Positions 1 through 5,793 of a DNA stretch of 5,793 nucleotides are shown piece by piece; the first letter of the stretch is position 1, and each line of letters begins with the position of its first letter. The notes under the pieces are model-generated. The model was not told the DNA's origin. It ran no database searches and worked only from the letters and a program-made list of their open reading frames with translations. Origin of the DNA: an uncultured Erythrobacter sp. (GTDB lineage: Bacteria; Pseudomonadota; Alphaproteobacteria; Sphingomonadales; Sphingomonadaceae); assembly GCA_947258465.1 (NCBI GenBank), contig CAMYIQ010000129.1:1-5793 (forward strand), given 5' to 3'. The position numbers and the translations under genes are program-made.

Positions 1-1735
1 GCCTGCCGCCTGCCGGTTTGCCGCCTGCGGGTTTGCCCCCGGGCGGCTTGCCATGCGGGCGGGCGTGAACCCTGCCACCGCCACCGCCGCCGCCATGCTT
101 GCGGTTCTGACGCGCCTCGACGCGCGGACCGTCGGGCGCTTCCACGATGGCAATCGCATCCTGCTCGTCATCGGGCGAGGCGGTTCGGGCGATGGCATCG
201 GCAACTTTGGGGGCCACCGCGCGCGGCACCTGGAACCAGCTTTCGTGCTGGCCGATACGGATCGCGCCGATTTCGTTGCGGGTGATATGCCCGCGGCGGC
301 AGATCAGCGGCAGCAGCCAGCGCGGCTCGGCATTGTGACGGCGGCCGATATCCATCTTGAACCACACCGTGTCCTCGAAGCCGGGACGATGGCGTTCGGC
401 CTTGGCCTTCTCGCGCGCCTCGGGCGTATTGGCCAGCAGCTCCTCCGGCGTCGGCAGTTCGGCGCGGTGGGCATGAACCAGCGCGGCGGCGATATCCTCG
501 GGCGCCATGCGCTCCATGATGTCGGCGGCGAGGGCGCGGTCGTCCTTGGCATAGTCGCGCTGCTCGGTAATCGTTTCGAGCAGCCGCGCGTGGTCGCGTT
601 TGGCGATCGCCTGGGGCGTGGGCGCATCGAGCCACTCGGCCTCGATCCGCGCGCCGCGCAGCATCCCCTCGACCCGGCGGCGGCGATTATAAGGCACGAC
701 GATCGCCGCTGTGCCCTTCTTGCCCGCGCGGCCCGTGCGGCCCGAACGGTGCTGCAGCGTCTCGGCATCGCGCGGGATCTCGACATGAATCACGAGAGAT
801 AGCGTCGGCAGGTCGATCCCGCGCGCGGCGACATCGGTGGCCACGCACACGCGCGCACGCCGGTCACGCAGCGCCTGCAAAGCCTGGTTGCGCTCGCTCT
901 GCGAATGCTCGCCCGACAGCGCCACCACGCCGAAGCCGCGATTTTGCAAGGTTGCATGCAGCCGCCGCACACTCTCGCGTGTGGCGCAGAAGGCAATCGC
1001 GGTTTCCGCCTCGTGGAAGCGCAGCAGATTGACCACTGCATTCTCGATCTCCGAAGGCGCGACCGTCACCGCCTGATAGGCGATATCGCCATGCCCGCGC
1101 GTCTCGCCCACCAGGCTGAGGCGCAGCGCATCGCGCTGGTAACGCTCGGCCAACCGCGCGATCGGGCGCGGCATGGTGGCGGAGAAGAGCAGTGTGCGGC
1201 GCCCGTCGGGCGTCGCGTCGAGGATTTCTTCAAGATCTTCGCGAAAGCCCATGTCGAGCATCTCGTCCGCCTCGTCGAGCACCACGCCGATCAGTCCCGA
1301 CAGGTCGAGCGCGCCGCGTTCGAGATGGTCGCGCAGCCGCCCGGGCGTGCCGACGACGATCGCCGGGCCGCCGCGCAGATTGCGGCGTTCCTTGCTCGCA
1401 TCCATCCCGCCGACGCAGGTGGCGATACGTATGCCGGCGCCAGCATAGAGCCAGCCGAGCTCGCGGCTAACCTGCAGCGCCAGTTCGCGCGTGGGGGCGA
1501 TAACCAGAGCCAGCGGTTTCTCGCTGAGCGGCGAGCCGCCGAGCTCGCCGAGCAGTTGGTCGGCCAACGCGATGCCGAAAGCGACGGTCTTGCCGCTGCC
1601 GGTCTGGGCCGAGACGATCAGATCGCGGCCGTGCGCTTCGGGATCGATAACGGCGGCCTGGACGGGGGTGGGCGCATCGTAGCCGCGTGCGGCCAGTGCA
1701 TCGCCGATCACCGGCGGAAGAGTTTCGAAAGCCAT
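1..1735 (-). CDS. DEAD-box ATP-dependent RNA helicase with DbpA-type RNA-binding domain (3' end missing)
   Basis: This gene encodes an ATP-dependent RNA helicase that remodels structured RNA, probably in ribosome assembly or RNA turnover in the cytoplasm. The 578 visible codons show the family motifs in order: F3 and PTPVQ (22-26, Q motif), AQTGSGKT (43-50, motif I/Walker A), PTRELA (81-86, Ia), GG (109-110), TPGR (130-133, Ib), DEAD (154-157, II), SAT (185-187, III), a motif IV region near 247-255, ATDVAARGID (299-308, V) and HRSGRTGRAG (329-338, VI). After both RecA lobes comes a helical stretch, then a likely DbpA/CsdA-type RNA-binding fold at about 455-518, then a Gly/Lys/Pro-rich basic tail. 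The ATG at 1733-1735 places the Q-motif phenylalanine at its usual distance; in-frame sequence upstream hits a stop at 1805-1807. The Shine-Dalgarno is weak (GAG 5 nt upstream). No stop codon occurs before the left edge, so the gene is partial. The family call is firm; choosing between deaD/csdA, rhlE and dbpA is not possible here, so no symbol is given. Confidence 0.95.
   Translation of the reverse strand, partial: MAFETLPPVIGDALAARGYDAPTPVQAAVIDPEAHGRDLIVSAQTGSGKTVAFGIALADQLLGELGGSPLSEKPLALVIAPTRELALQVSRELGWLYAGAGIRIATCVGGMDASKERRNLRGGPAIVVGTPGRLRDHLERGALDLSGLIGVVLDEADEMLDMGFREDLEEILDATPDGRRTLLFSATMPRPIARLAERYQRDALRLSLVGETRGHGDIAYQAVTVAPSEIENAVVNLLRFHEAETAIAFCATRESVRRLHATLQNRGFGVVALSGEHSQSERNQALQALRDRRARVCVATDVAARGIDLPTLSLVIHVEIPRDAETLQHRSGRTGRAGKKGTAAIVVPYNRRRRVEGMLRGARIEAEWLDAPTPQAIAKRDHARLLETITEQRDYAKDDRALAADIMERMAPEDIAAALVHAHRAELPTPEELLANTPEAREKAKAERHRPGFEDTVWFKMDIGRRHNAEPRWLLPLICRRGHITRNEIGAIRIGQHESWFQVPRAVAPKVADAIARTASPDDEQDAIAIVEAPDGPRVEARQNRKHGGGGGGGRVHARPHGKPPGGKPAGGKPAGGR
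2..46 (-). repeat. Three 15-bp tandem repeats encoding a Gly-Gly-Lys-Pro tail
   Basis: Three head-to-tail 15-bp units (32-46, 17-31, 2-16 in coding order) lie at the window edge inside the helicase tail. Read on the minus strand they encode PPGGK, PAGGK and PAGGR. The units differ at only a few bases, mainly at wobble positions, so this looks like an in-frame minisatellite that may continue beyond the window. A separate run of seven glycine codons lies at 74-94. Basic, glycine-rich tails on DEAD-box helicases usually add non-specific RNA affinity; that role is inferred here. Confidence 0.8.
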
Positions 1736-1807
1736 GGAATCTCGTGTCTTGTCCGGCGCGGCGGTGCAGGGGGCACGGCTCGGGCGCACGGGGGTGCGGG
1801 CTCTTTA

Positions 1808-1820
1808 GCGCAAAATGCGC
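1808..1820. other. Small perfect inverted repeat (5-bp arms, 3-nt loop)
   Basis: The arms GCGCA (1808-1812) and TGCGC (1816-1820) flank an AAA loop. The structure lies 73-85 nt upstream of the helicase start codon, so it could be a 5' UTR hairpin of that transcript, or simply a protein-binding dyad. The T-run at 1835-1840 is too far away to make it an intrinsic terminator. Its short length makes chance occurrence possible. Confidence 0.3.
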
Positions 1821-1854
1821 GGTTTGGCTTGCTGTTTTTTGTGCAGGTGCGAAA

Positions 1855-1865
1855 CGAGAGTCTCG
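1855..1865. promoter_or_regulatory. Inverted repeat CGAGA-G-TCTCG overlapping the 12-bp palindrome
   Basis: Perfect 5-bp arms sit around a single central G. The right arm shares three bases with the palindrome at 1863-1874, so the two dyads could be one extended or two competing binding sites. This is seen directly in the sequence; binding of any protein is inferred. Confidence 0.35.
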
Positions 1866-1874
1866 AACGTTCGA
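1863..1874. promoter_or_regulatory. Perfect 12-bp palindrome TCGAACGTTCGA, operator candidate
   Basis: The sequence TCGAACGTTCGA equals its own reverse complement. It lies 112 bp upstream of the receptor start and 127 bp upstream of the helicase start. A central CG inside AACGTT is typical of LacI/GalR-family operators, which makes a repressor of that kind one candidate; no regulator gene is visible in this window. It directly precedes TATGAC (1875-1880), which matches the sigma-70 -10 consensus at four of six positions but has no good -35 partner. If that is the receptor promoter, the palindrome would lie in its spacer, a position suited to repression. Confidence 0.4.
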
Positions 1875-1898
1875 TATGACGGTTCGGCGTCCGAATTC

Positions 1899-1919
1899 GC
1901 GGTTGCGTCGCAAAACCGC
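1899..1919 (+). other. Inverted repeat upstream of the receptor gene, possible 5' UTR hairpin
   Basis: The arms GCGGTT (1899-1904) and AACCGC (1914-1919) can form a 6-bp stem. Inner GC pairs (1905-1906 with 1910-1911) extend it, leaving an AA bulge and a 3-nt loop. It lies 67 nt before the receptor start codon, so if transcription begins near 1885 it would be in the leader RNA. It has no following U-tract and does not block the Shine-Dalgarno. Confidence 0.3.
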
Positions 1920-1975
1920 CGCTCAACGGAAATCATCCGGTCAAACTGCCACCCTAATGGCCCCTCAACGATTTC

Positions 1976-1980
1976 GGAGG
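1976..1980 (+). promoter_or_regulatory. Shine-Dalgarno GGAGG that fixes the receptor start
   Basis: GGAGG ends six nucleotides before the ATG at 1987, which is close to ideal spacing. It decides the start of the receptor gene: that ATG opens directly into a signal peptide, whereas in-frame starts further upstream (1957 and 1687) would put about 10 or 100 unrelated residues in front of it. Confidence 0.85.
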
Positions 1981-1986
1981 GCAATA

Positions 1987-4854
1987 ATGAAATTCAGGAA
2001 TTCACTGTTCGTCGGTGCCGCCCTCGCGGCACTGTCGTTCCCCGCCATCGCGCAGGCGGGTGAGGTCATCGGCACCGTTTCCGATGCCAGCGAAACGATC
2101 GCGCTGCGCAGCGCGCAGGTGCGCATCGTGGAACTCGACCGTGTATCGACGACCGAGCGCGACGGATCGTTTCTGTTCTCCGGCGTTCCGGCGGGCAGCT
2201 ACACTCTTGAGATAAGCTATGTCGGCGCTCGCACGGTAACGCGGTCGGTCGACGTACCGGCCACCGGGATCGTGCGCGCCGATATCACCCTGGCAGGCTT
2301 CGGCGACGACGAAATCCTGGTTATCGGCCAGACCGCCAACCTCTCCAGCTCGCTGTCGCGCAAGAAAGAGGCCGACGGTGTCTCCGATGTGCTGACGCGC
2401 GATGCGATCGGCCAGTTTCCCGACCAGAATGTGGCCGAAAGCCTGCGCCGCCTGCCGGGCGTCAACGTGCTGAACGATCAGGGCGAAGGGCGCTTCGTTT
2501 CGGTTCGCGGCCTGTCGCCCGATCTTGTTTCGTCGTCGCTCAACGGGGTACGGCTTCCGGCGCCCGAAAGCGATATTCGCGCCGTCGCTCTCGATGTCGT
2601 TTCTTCCGACATCATCGAATCGATCGAGGTGAAGAAGTCGCTCACCCCCGATATGGATGCCGATACGATCGGTGCCTCGATCGAGATCGAGACGACCAGC
2701 GCCTTCGATCGCAAGAAACGCCTGCTCTCGGCCAAGATCGAAGGCAGCTACAACCGCTACGCCGACGAAATCAGTCCCAAGGGGAGCCTCGACTTCGCTA
2801 CGCGGCTGGGCGCGAATGCCGGCGTTTCGGGCGGCGTAAGCTATTACCGGCGCACTTTCGAAACCGACAATGTCGAGGCGGACGACTGGGTGGAGGCCGG
2901 CGGCACGATTTTTCCGCTGGAAGTTCAGTATCGCGATTACGATGTCGAGCGCGAACGCTTCAGCGCAACGCTGGGCTTCGATCTGCGCGCCGGGGACAGC
3001 ACCGAATTGTATATCCGCGGCGTCTACAGCCAGTTCGAAGATCACGAATTCCGTCGCCGCCTGACTTTCGATCTCGGCGATTTCGAGGATAACGGCCCCA
3101 GCAGCGTAAGCGGCAACCAGGCTACTTTCGACGACGCGGACGAGGAATTTACCGTCGAACGCGACGTGAAGGATCGCTTCGAAAGTCAGAAGATCCGCTC
3201 GATCGTCGCTGGCGGCGAAAGCGACTGGGGTGCCTGGTTCGCCAATTACTCGCTGAGCTGGGCCAAATCGAGCGAGCTTGAGAACGGCAGCGTCGACCCC
3301 ACCCAGTTCGAACGCGATTTCGGACCGGAGGAAGCAGAAGACGCGCTCGGGAATGAAATTCCAAGCGGCCTCGTCCTCGGCTTCGACTATTCCGATCCCC
3401 GTATTCCGCTCTATTCGGTGGTGTCCGACGCGATCAACGGATCGTTCTTCGCCCCCGGCACCTATGGGCTCAAGGATGTCGAATACGTCACGCTGTCGGA
3501 TGCGCAGGATGAGGAATGGGCCGCCAAATTCGACATTGGTCGCCGCTTTGCCGCCGACAATGGCGAGTTTACCGCCCAAATAGGTTTCAAGGGGCGTTGG
3601 CGCGACAAGCGCTTCGACGGGAATGTCGAGTTCTATGAAAACGACAATTATGCCCTCTCGGACGCGCTCGGCATCGGTCAGACCTATCGCCTGACCGACA
3701 TCTCGCCGCTGCCCGGCTACACCGATGCGACTCGCTTCTTCTTCGACAATTTCTCGGATTTCGAGTTGCAGGAGGCTGACAGCGCCTATGACAGCGCGGT
3801 GGAGGATTTCGCCGTCGATGAGGACATCATGGCCGGCTATCTGCTCGGTCGCTGGGAAAGCGCGGACCTGCGGCTCGTCTATGGCCTGCGCTACGAGCAC
3901 ACCGACAACACCCTGATCGGCAATAACGTATTGCTGGTCGAGGAAGATGGCACATTGCCCGACGGCAGCACTGCCGCCGACGATACCGTGATCGTTTCTC
4001 CGATCAGTATCGACAAGAGCTACGACCATTGGCTGCCGAGCGTTAACCTTCGTTACGAGGCGCGCAACGATCTGGTCCTGCGTGCGGGAATGTATCGATC
4101 GATCGTCCGCCCGACCCCGTTCCAGCAGGCGCCGCACTTCGCGGTCGAGGAAGCGGATGACGGCGAGCGGGAAGGCGAGTTCGGCAATCCCGACCTGTTG
4201 CCGACCGAAGCGTGGAACTTCGACGCGGCGATCGAATATTACATGAGTTCGAGCGGCGCGATCTATGCTTCGGCCTTCTACAAGAGCCTCGACAACTTCA
4301 TCGTCGAGGTGAATTCCGATGTCGCAGGTGTTTTCCGCGGCATCCCCTTCGACGAGGCGACCATCGCCCGCAATGGCGACACGGCCGATATCTACGGTAT
4401 CGAACTCGGTTTCGCGCAGGCTTTTACCGGCGCGCTCGACGGGTTCGTGTTGCAAGCGAATTACACCTTCACCGATGCCGAAGGATCGGTGACGACATTG
4501 GCCAGCGACGGACCGCGCGATATCTCGCTGCCCGCCACCGCCAGGCATACCGCGAACGTTTCTGTCGGGTACGACAAGGGGCCGATCGATATCCGCCTGT
4601 CGGGCACTTATCGCGACAAATATCTCGACGAACTGGCCGACACGCCCGAGCTGGACCGCTATGTCGACGATCACTTCCAACTGGACCTGTCGGCCAAGTA
4701 CCGCGTGAACGACAGGTTTCAGCTGTTCTACGAATGGGTCAATATCAACAACGCCAAATATTTTGCTTATAACCGCTTTGGCAGCCAGCGTAATCTCTAC
4801 CAATACGAGGAATATAGCTGGACGATGAAGGGCGGCGTGAGGGTGACGTTCTGA
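1987..4854 (+). CDS. TonB-dependent outer-membrane receptor, putative phytate-associated transporter
   Basis: This 955-residue protein is a TonB-dependent receptor that would use ExbBD-TonB energy to carry a ligand across the outer membrane. Residues 1-24 form a signal peptide with a likely cut after AQA. Residues about 26-103 are a carboxypeptidase-regulatory-like domain, with the typical DGSF (59-62) and VPAGSYTL (67-74) strand turns. A TonB-box-like segment, EILVIG, follows at 109-114. The plug covers about 120-236 and contains FPDQNVAESLRRLPGV (144-159), the RGL (174-176) and NGVR (186-189) turns, and EVKKSLTPDMDADTIG (214-229), a pattern typical of the Caulobacter/Xanthomonas/sphingomonad receptor group. 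The rest is a barrel rich in alternating aromatic residues, unusually rich in Asp and Glu, ending in VRVTF with the terminal phenylalanine expected for outer-membrane barrels. The phytase gene overlaps its stop codon, so inositol phosphate is the most likely ligand; that is inferred from context, since sequence alone does not define ligand in this family. Confidence 0.95.
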   Translation: MKFRNSLFVGAALAALSFPAIAQAGEVIGTVSDASETIALRSAQVRIVELDRVSTTERDGSFLFSGVPAGSYTLEISYVGARTVTRSVDVPATGIVRADITLAGFGDDEILVIGQTANLSSSLSRKKEADGVSDVLTRDAIGQFPDQNVAESLRRLPGVNVLNDQGEGRFVSVRGLSPDLVSSSLNGVRLPAPESDIRAVALDVVSSDIIESIEVKKSLTPDMDADTIGASIEIETTSAFDRKKRLLSAKIEGSYNRYADEISPKGSLDFATRLGANAGVSGGVSYYRRTFETDNVEADDWVEAGGTIFPLEVQYRDYDVERERFSATLGFDLRAGDSTELYIRGVYSQFEDHEFRRRLTFDLGDFEDNGPSSVSGNQATFDDADEEFTVERDVKDRFESQKIRSIVAGGESDWGAWFANYSLSWAKSSELENGSVDPTQFERDFGPEEAEDALGNEIPSGLVLGFDYSDPRIPLYSVVSDAINGSFFAPGTYGLKDVEYVTLSDAQDEEWAAKFDIGRRFAADNGEFTAQIGFKGRWRDKRFDGNVEFYENDNYALSDALGIGQTYRLTDISPLPGYTDATRFFFDNFSDFELQEADSAYDSAVEDFAVDEDIMAGYLLGRWESADLRLVYGLRYEHTDNTLIGNNVLLVEEDGTLPDGSTAADDTVIVSPISIDKSYDHWLPSVNLRYEARNDLVLRAGMYRSIVRPTPFQQAPHFAVEEADDGEREGEFGNPDLLPTEAWNFDAAIEYYMSSSGAIYASAFYKSLDNFIVEVNSDVAGVFRGIPFDEATIARNGDTADIYGIELGFAQAFTGALDGFVLQANYTFTDAEGSVTTLASDGPRDISLPATARHTANVSVGYDKGPIDIRLSGTYRDKYLDELADTPELDRYVDDHFQLDLSAKYRVNDRFQLFYEWVNINNAKYFAYNRFGSQRNLYQYEEYSWTMKGGVRVTF

Positions 4855-4856
4855 TG
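4839..4856 (+). promoter_or_regulatory. Stop/start overlap TGATG with upstream Shine-Dalgarno (translational coupling)
   Basis: The receptor stop TGA (4852-4854) and the phytase ATG (4854-4856) share one base. A GAGGG sequence at 4839-4843 inside the end of the receptor gene lies ten nucleotides before the ATG, slightly further than ideal. This arrangement is classic for ribosome re-initiation and indicates that both proteins are made from one mRNA. Confidence 0.8.
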
Positions 4857-5793
4857 CGCAACGAATTCACAATTTTCGCCGCCGCCAGCCTTGGGATTGC
4901 GGCCGCCTGCACAACGGTTCCGGAACCCGGCGATCCCACCGTGCCGGTCTTCGCAGTGGCCGAAACCGTGCCGGTCATGACCGAAAACGAGGACGCGGCC
5001 GACGATCCGGCGATCTGGCGCAATGCGGCTTCGCCGGCCGACAGCCTGATCGTCGCGACCGACAAGAAGGCCGGGCTGTATGTCTATGGGCTTGATGGCC
5101 AGGAGAAGAGCTTCAGCCCGCATCCCGCGCTCAACAATGTCGACCTTGTCGATATGGGGGAAGCGGGCGTTATCGCTTTTGCCAGCGACCGCAGCGACAG
5201 GGCCAATGCCAAGATCGTTCTCTACCGGCTCGACACCTCGACCGGCGGCCTGACCGAACTTGGCCGCGTGGCCTCGGGGCCGGGCGAGGGGTATGGCATT
5301 TGCGGCACGCGCCGGGGCGATAAGCTGGTGGTTTACACCGCGCCCAAGAATGGCCGCATCGGCGAATGGGAGATCACTCTGGACGACAGGCCGAGCGCGG
5401 TGGAAGTCCGCACCATGCACGTGCCTTCGCAACCCGAAGGCTGTGTGGTCGATCGCAGGAACGGCACGCTGTATATCGGCGAGGAACTGGGCGGCATCTG
5501 GCGCTTCGTACCGGGTTCGACCGAGGGCGGTCTCGTCGCTTCGGTCGATGGGCGCAAGCTGGTTGCCGATCTCGAAGGGCTCGCCCTGGTGCCCGAGGGC
5601 GCCGATGGCGGTTGGCTTTATGCGTCGAGCCAGGGGGACAATGCCTTCATGCGCTATGCCTTGCCCGATGTAACGCCGGCAGGCCGTTTCCGGATCGCCC
5701 AAGGGCGGTACGGCAGCGCCGAGGAAACCGATGGCATCGAAGTCATGCGCGGAGATTTCGGTCCGGCATTTCCCGGCGGGCTATTCGTCGCGC
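4854..5793 (+). CDS. Beta-propeller phytase (3-phytase), probable lipoprotein, 3' end missing
   Basis: Beta-propeller phytases are calcium-dependent six-bladed enzymes that remove phosphates from phytate. The 313 visible codons carry the family signatures in order: DDPAIW (50-55), TDKK (69-72), LNNVD (93-97), SDRS (111-114), GYG (146-148), PEG (194-196), EELGGIW (210-216), DLEGL (239-243), ASSQGDN (257-263), ETDGI (291-295) and PGGLFVA at the edge. By recall-based alignment to the Bacillus enzyme, most calcium and phosphate ligands are kept, including the DDP aspartates, K72, R113, Y147, E195, E211, D239, E241 and D293. The Bacillus Lys-Glu pair at 179-180 appears as K165-N166, so its acidic member is lost. 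The N-terminus has a hydrophobic stretch ending AAAC (C19), a permissive lipobox, so membrane anchoring is likely, though a plain signal peptide is possible. Compared with the Bacillus enzyme only a few dozen C-terminal residues should be missing, unless a second domain follows. It is coupled to the receptor gene upstream. Confidence 0.93.
   Translation, partial: MRNEFTIFAAASLGIAAACTTVPEPGDPTVPVFAVAETVPVMTENEDAADDPAIWRNAASPADSLIVATDKKAGLYVYGLDGQEKSFSPHPALNNVDLVDMGEAGVIAFASDRSDRANAKIVLYRLDTSTGGLTELGRVASGPGEGYGICGTRRGDKLVVYTAPKNGRIGEWEITLDDRPSAVEVRTMHVPSQPEGCVVDRRNGTLYIGEELGGIWRFVPGSTEGGLVASVDGRKLVADLEGLALVPEGADGGWLYASSQGDNAFMRYALPDVTPAGRFRIAQGRYGSAEETDGIEVMRGDFGPAFPGGLFVA

Larger units (their letters stand above)
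1736..1986. other. Divergent intergenic region between helicase and receptor genes
   Basis: This 251-bp gap separates the two divergent start codons and must hold the promoter for the receptor-phytase pair and probably that of the helicase. It is locally less GC-rich than the genes, with a T-run at 1835-1840 and A/T patches around 1812-1816 and 1894-1897. It contains two hairpins, two overlapping palindromes and a Shine-Dalgarno, listed separately. No convincing pair of sigma-70 boxes was found on either strand. No coding sequence is supported in it: the reading frame that stays open through it from 1687 shows no family similarity before residue 1 of the receptor. Confidence 0.8.

Noticed and set aside
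1808..1840. Intrinsic terminator (hairpin at 1808-1820 and T-run at 1835-1840)
   Set aside because: The T-run starts 14 nt after the stem instead of immediately, the stem is only 5 bp, and no gene on the plus strand ends upstream of it.
905..1879. A 324-codon plus-strand open frame antisense to the helicase
   Set aside because: The opposite strand encodes every DEAD-box motif in order. The plus-strand product is Arg/Ala-rich with no family features. The 53-802 plus-strand frame is rejected for the same reason.
1941..1965. Possible Pho box upstream of the receptor (CTGCCAC at about 1945)
   Set aside because: Only one half resembles the CTGTCAT repeat, and the expected second copy 11 bases later does not match. 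PhoB control remains plausible biologically but is not shown by the sequence.
1687..1986. A 100-residue N-terminal extension of the receptor from an in-frame start at 1687
   Set aside because: It would overlap the helicase gene and bury the signal peptide. The ATG at 1987 has an ideal Shine-Dalgarno and begins directly with a signal peptide.
2002..4803. A 933-codon open frame on the minus strand, fully antisense to the receptor gene
   Set aside because: Its length follows from high GC and the codon bias of the sense gene. The translation has no recognisable domain and its span lies inside a clearly assigned receptor.
4797..5702. A 301-codon minus-strand open frame antisense to the phytase
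   Set aside because: The plus strand carries all phytase signatures; the antisense frame has no recognisable domain. The 5260-5673 plus-strand frame is likewise an out-of-frame shadow of the phytase.
1..5793. tRNA, rRNA, CRISPR array, insertion sequence or attachment site
   Set aside because: No spaced direct repeats, transposase motifs, terminal inverted repeats or RNA-gene signatures were seen, and the three genes account for nearly all of the window.

Overview
The window is about 5.8 kb of GC-rich DNA with dense coding and a strong preference for G/C at third codon positions. It looks like an alphaproteobacterium, most likely of the order Sphingomonadales (for example an Erythrobacter- or Sphingomonas-like organism). 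The support is the CarboxypepD_reg-plus-plug TonB-dependent receptor of the Caulobacter/Xanthomonas/sphingomonad type, the style of the DEAD-box helicase, and the base composition. This placement is inferred from composition and family habit, not from a marker gene.

Layout: (1) Positions 1-1735, minus strand, hold a DEAD-box RNA helicase with both RecA-like lobes, a DbpA-type RNA-binding domain and a Gly/Lys/Pro-rich tail. Its 3' end runs off the left edge. (2) Positions 1736-1986 are a 251-bp divergent intergenic region. It carries a perfect 12-bp palindrome with an AACGTT core, an overlapping second inverted repeat, two small hairpins and a strong Shine-Dalgarno sequence for the rightward gene. 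(3) Positions 1987-4854, plus strand, encode a 955-residue TonB-dependent outer-membrane receptor with signal peptide, N-terminal carboxypeptidase-regulatory-like domain, TonB box, plug and barrel. (4) Positions 4854-5793, plus strand, encode a beta-propeller phytase (3-phytase family) with a lipoprotein-like signal. Its start codon overlaps the receptor stop codon, and the gene runs off the right edge just before its C-terminus.

Genes 3 and 4 form a translationally coupled pair that reads as a phytate (inositol hexakisphosphate) scavenging module: the receptor would bring phytate or its breakdown products across the outer membrane, and the calcium-dependent phytase would release phosphate. 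The helicase is a divergent neighbour with no evident functional link. No RNA genes, mobile elements, CRISPR arrays or origins are visible. The least described element is the palindromic operator-like site between the divergent genes.
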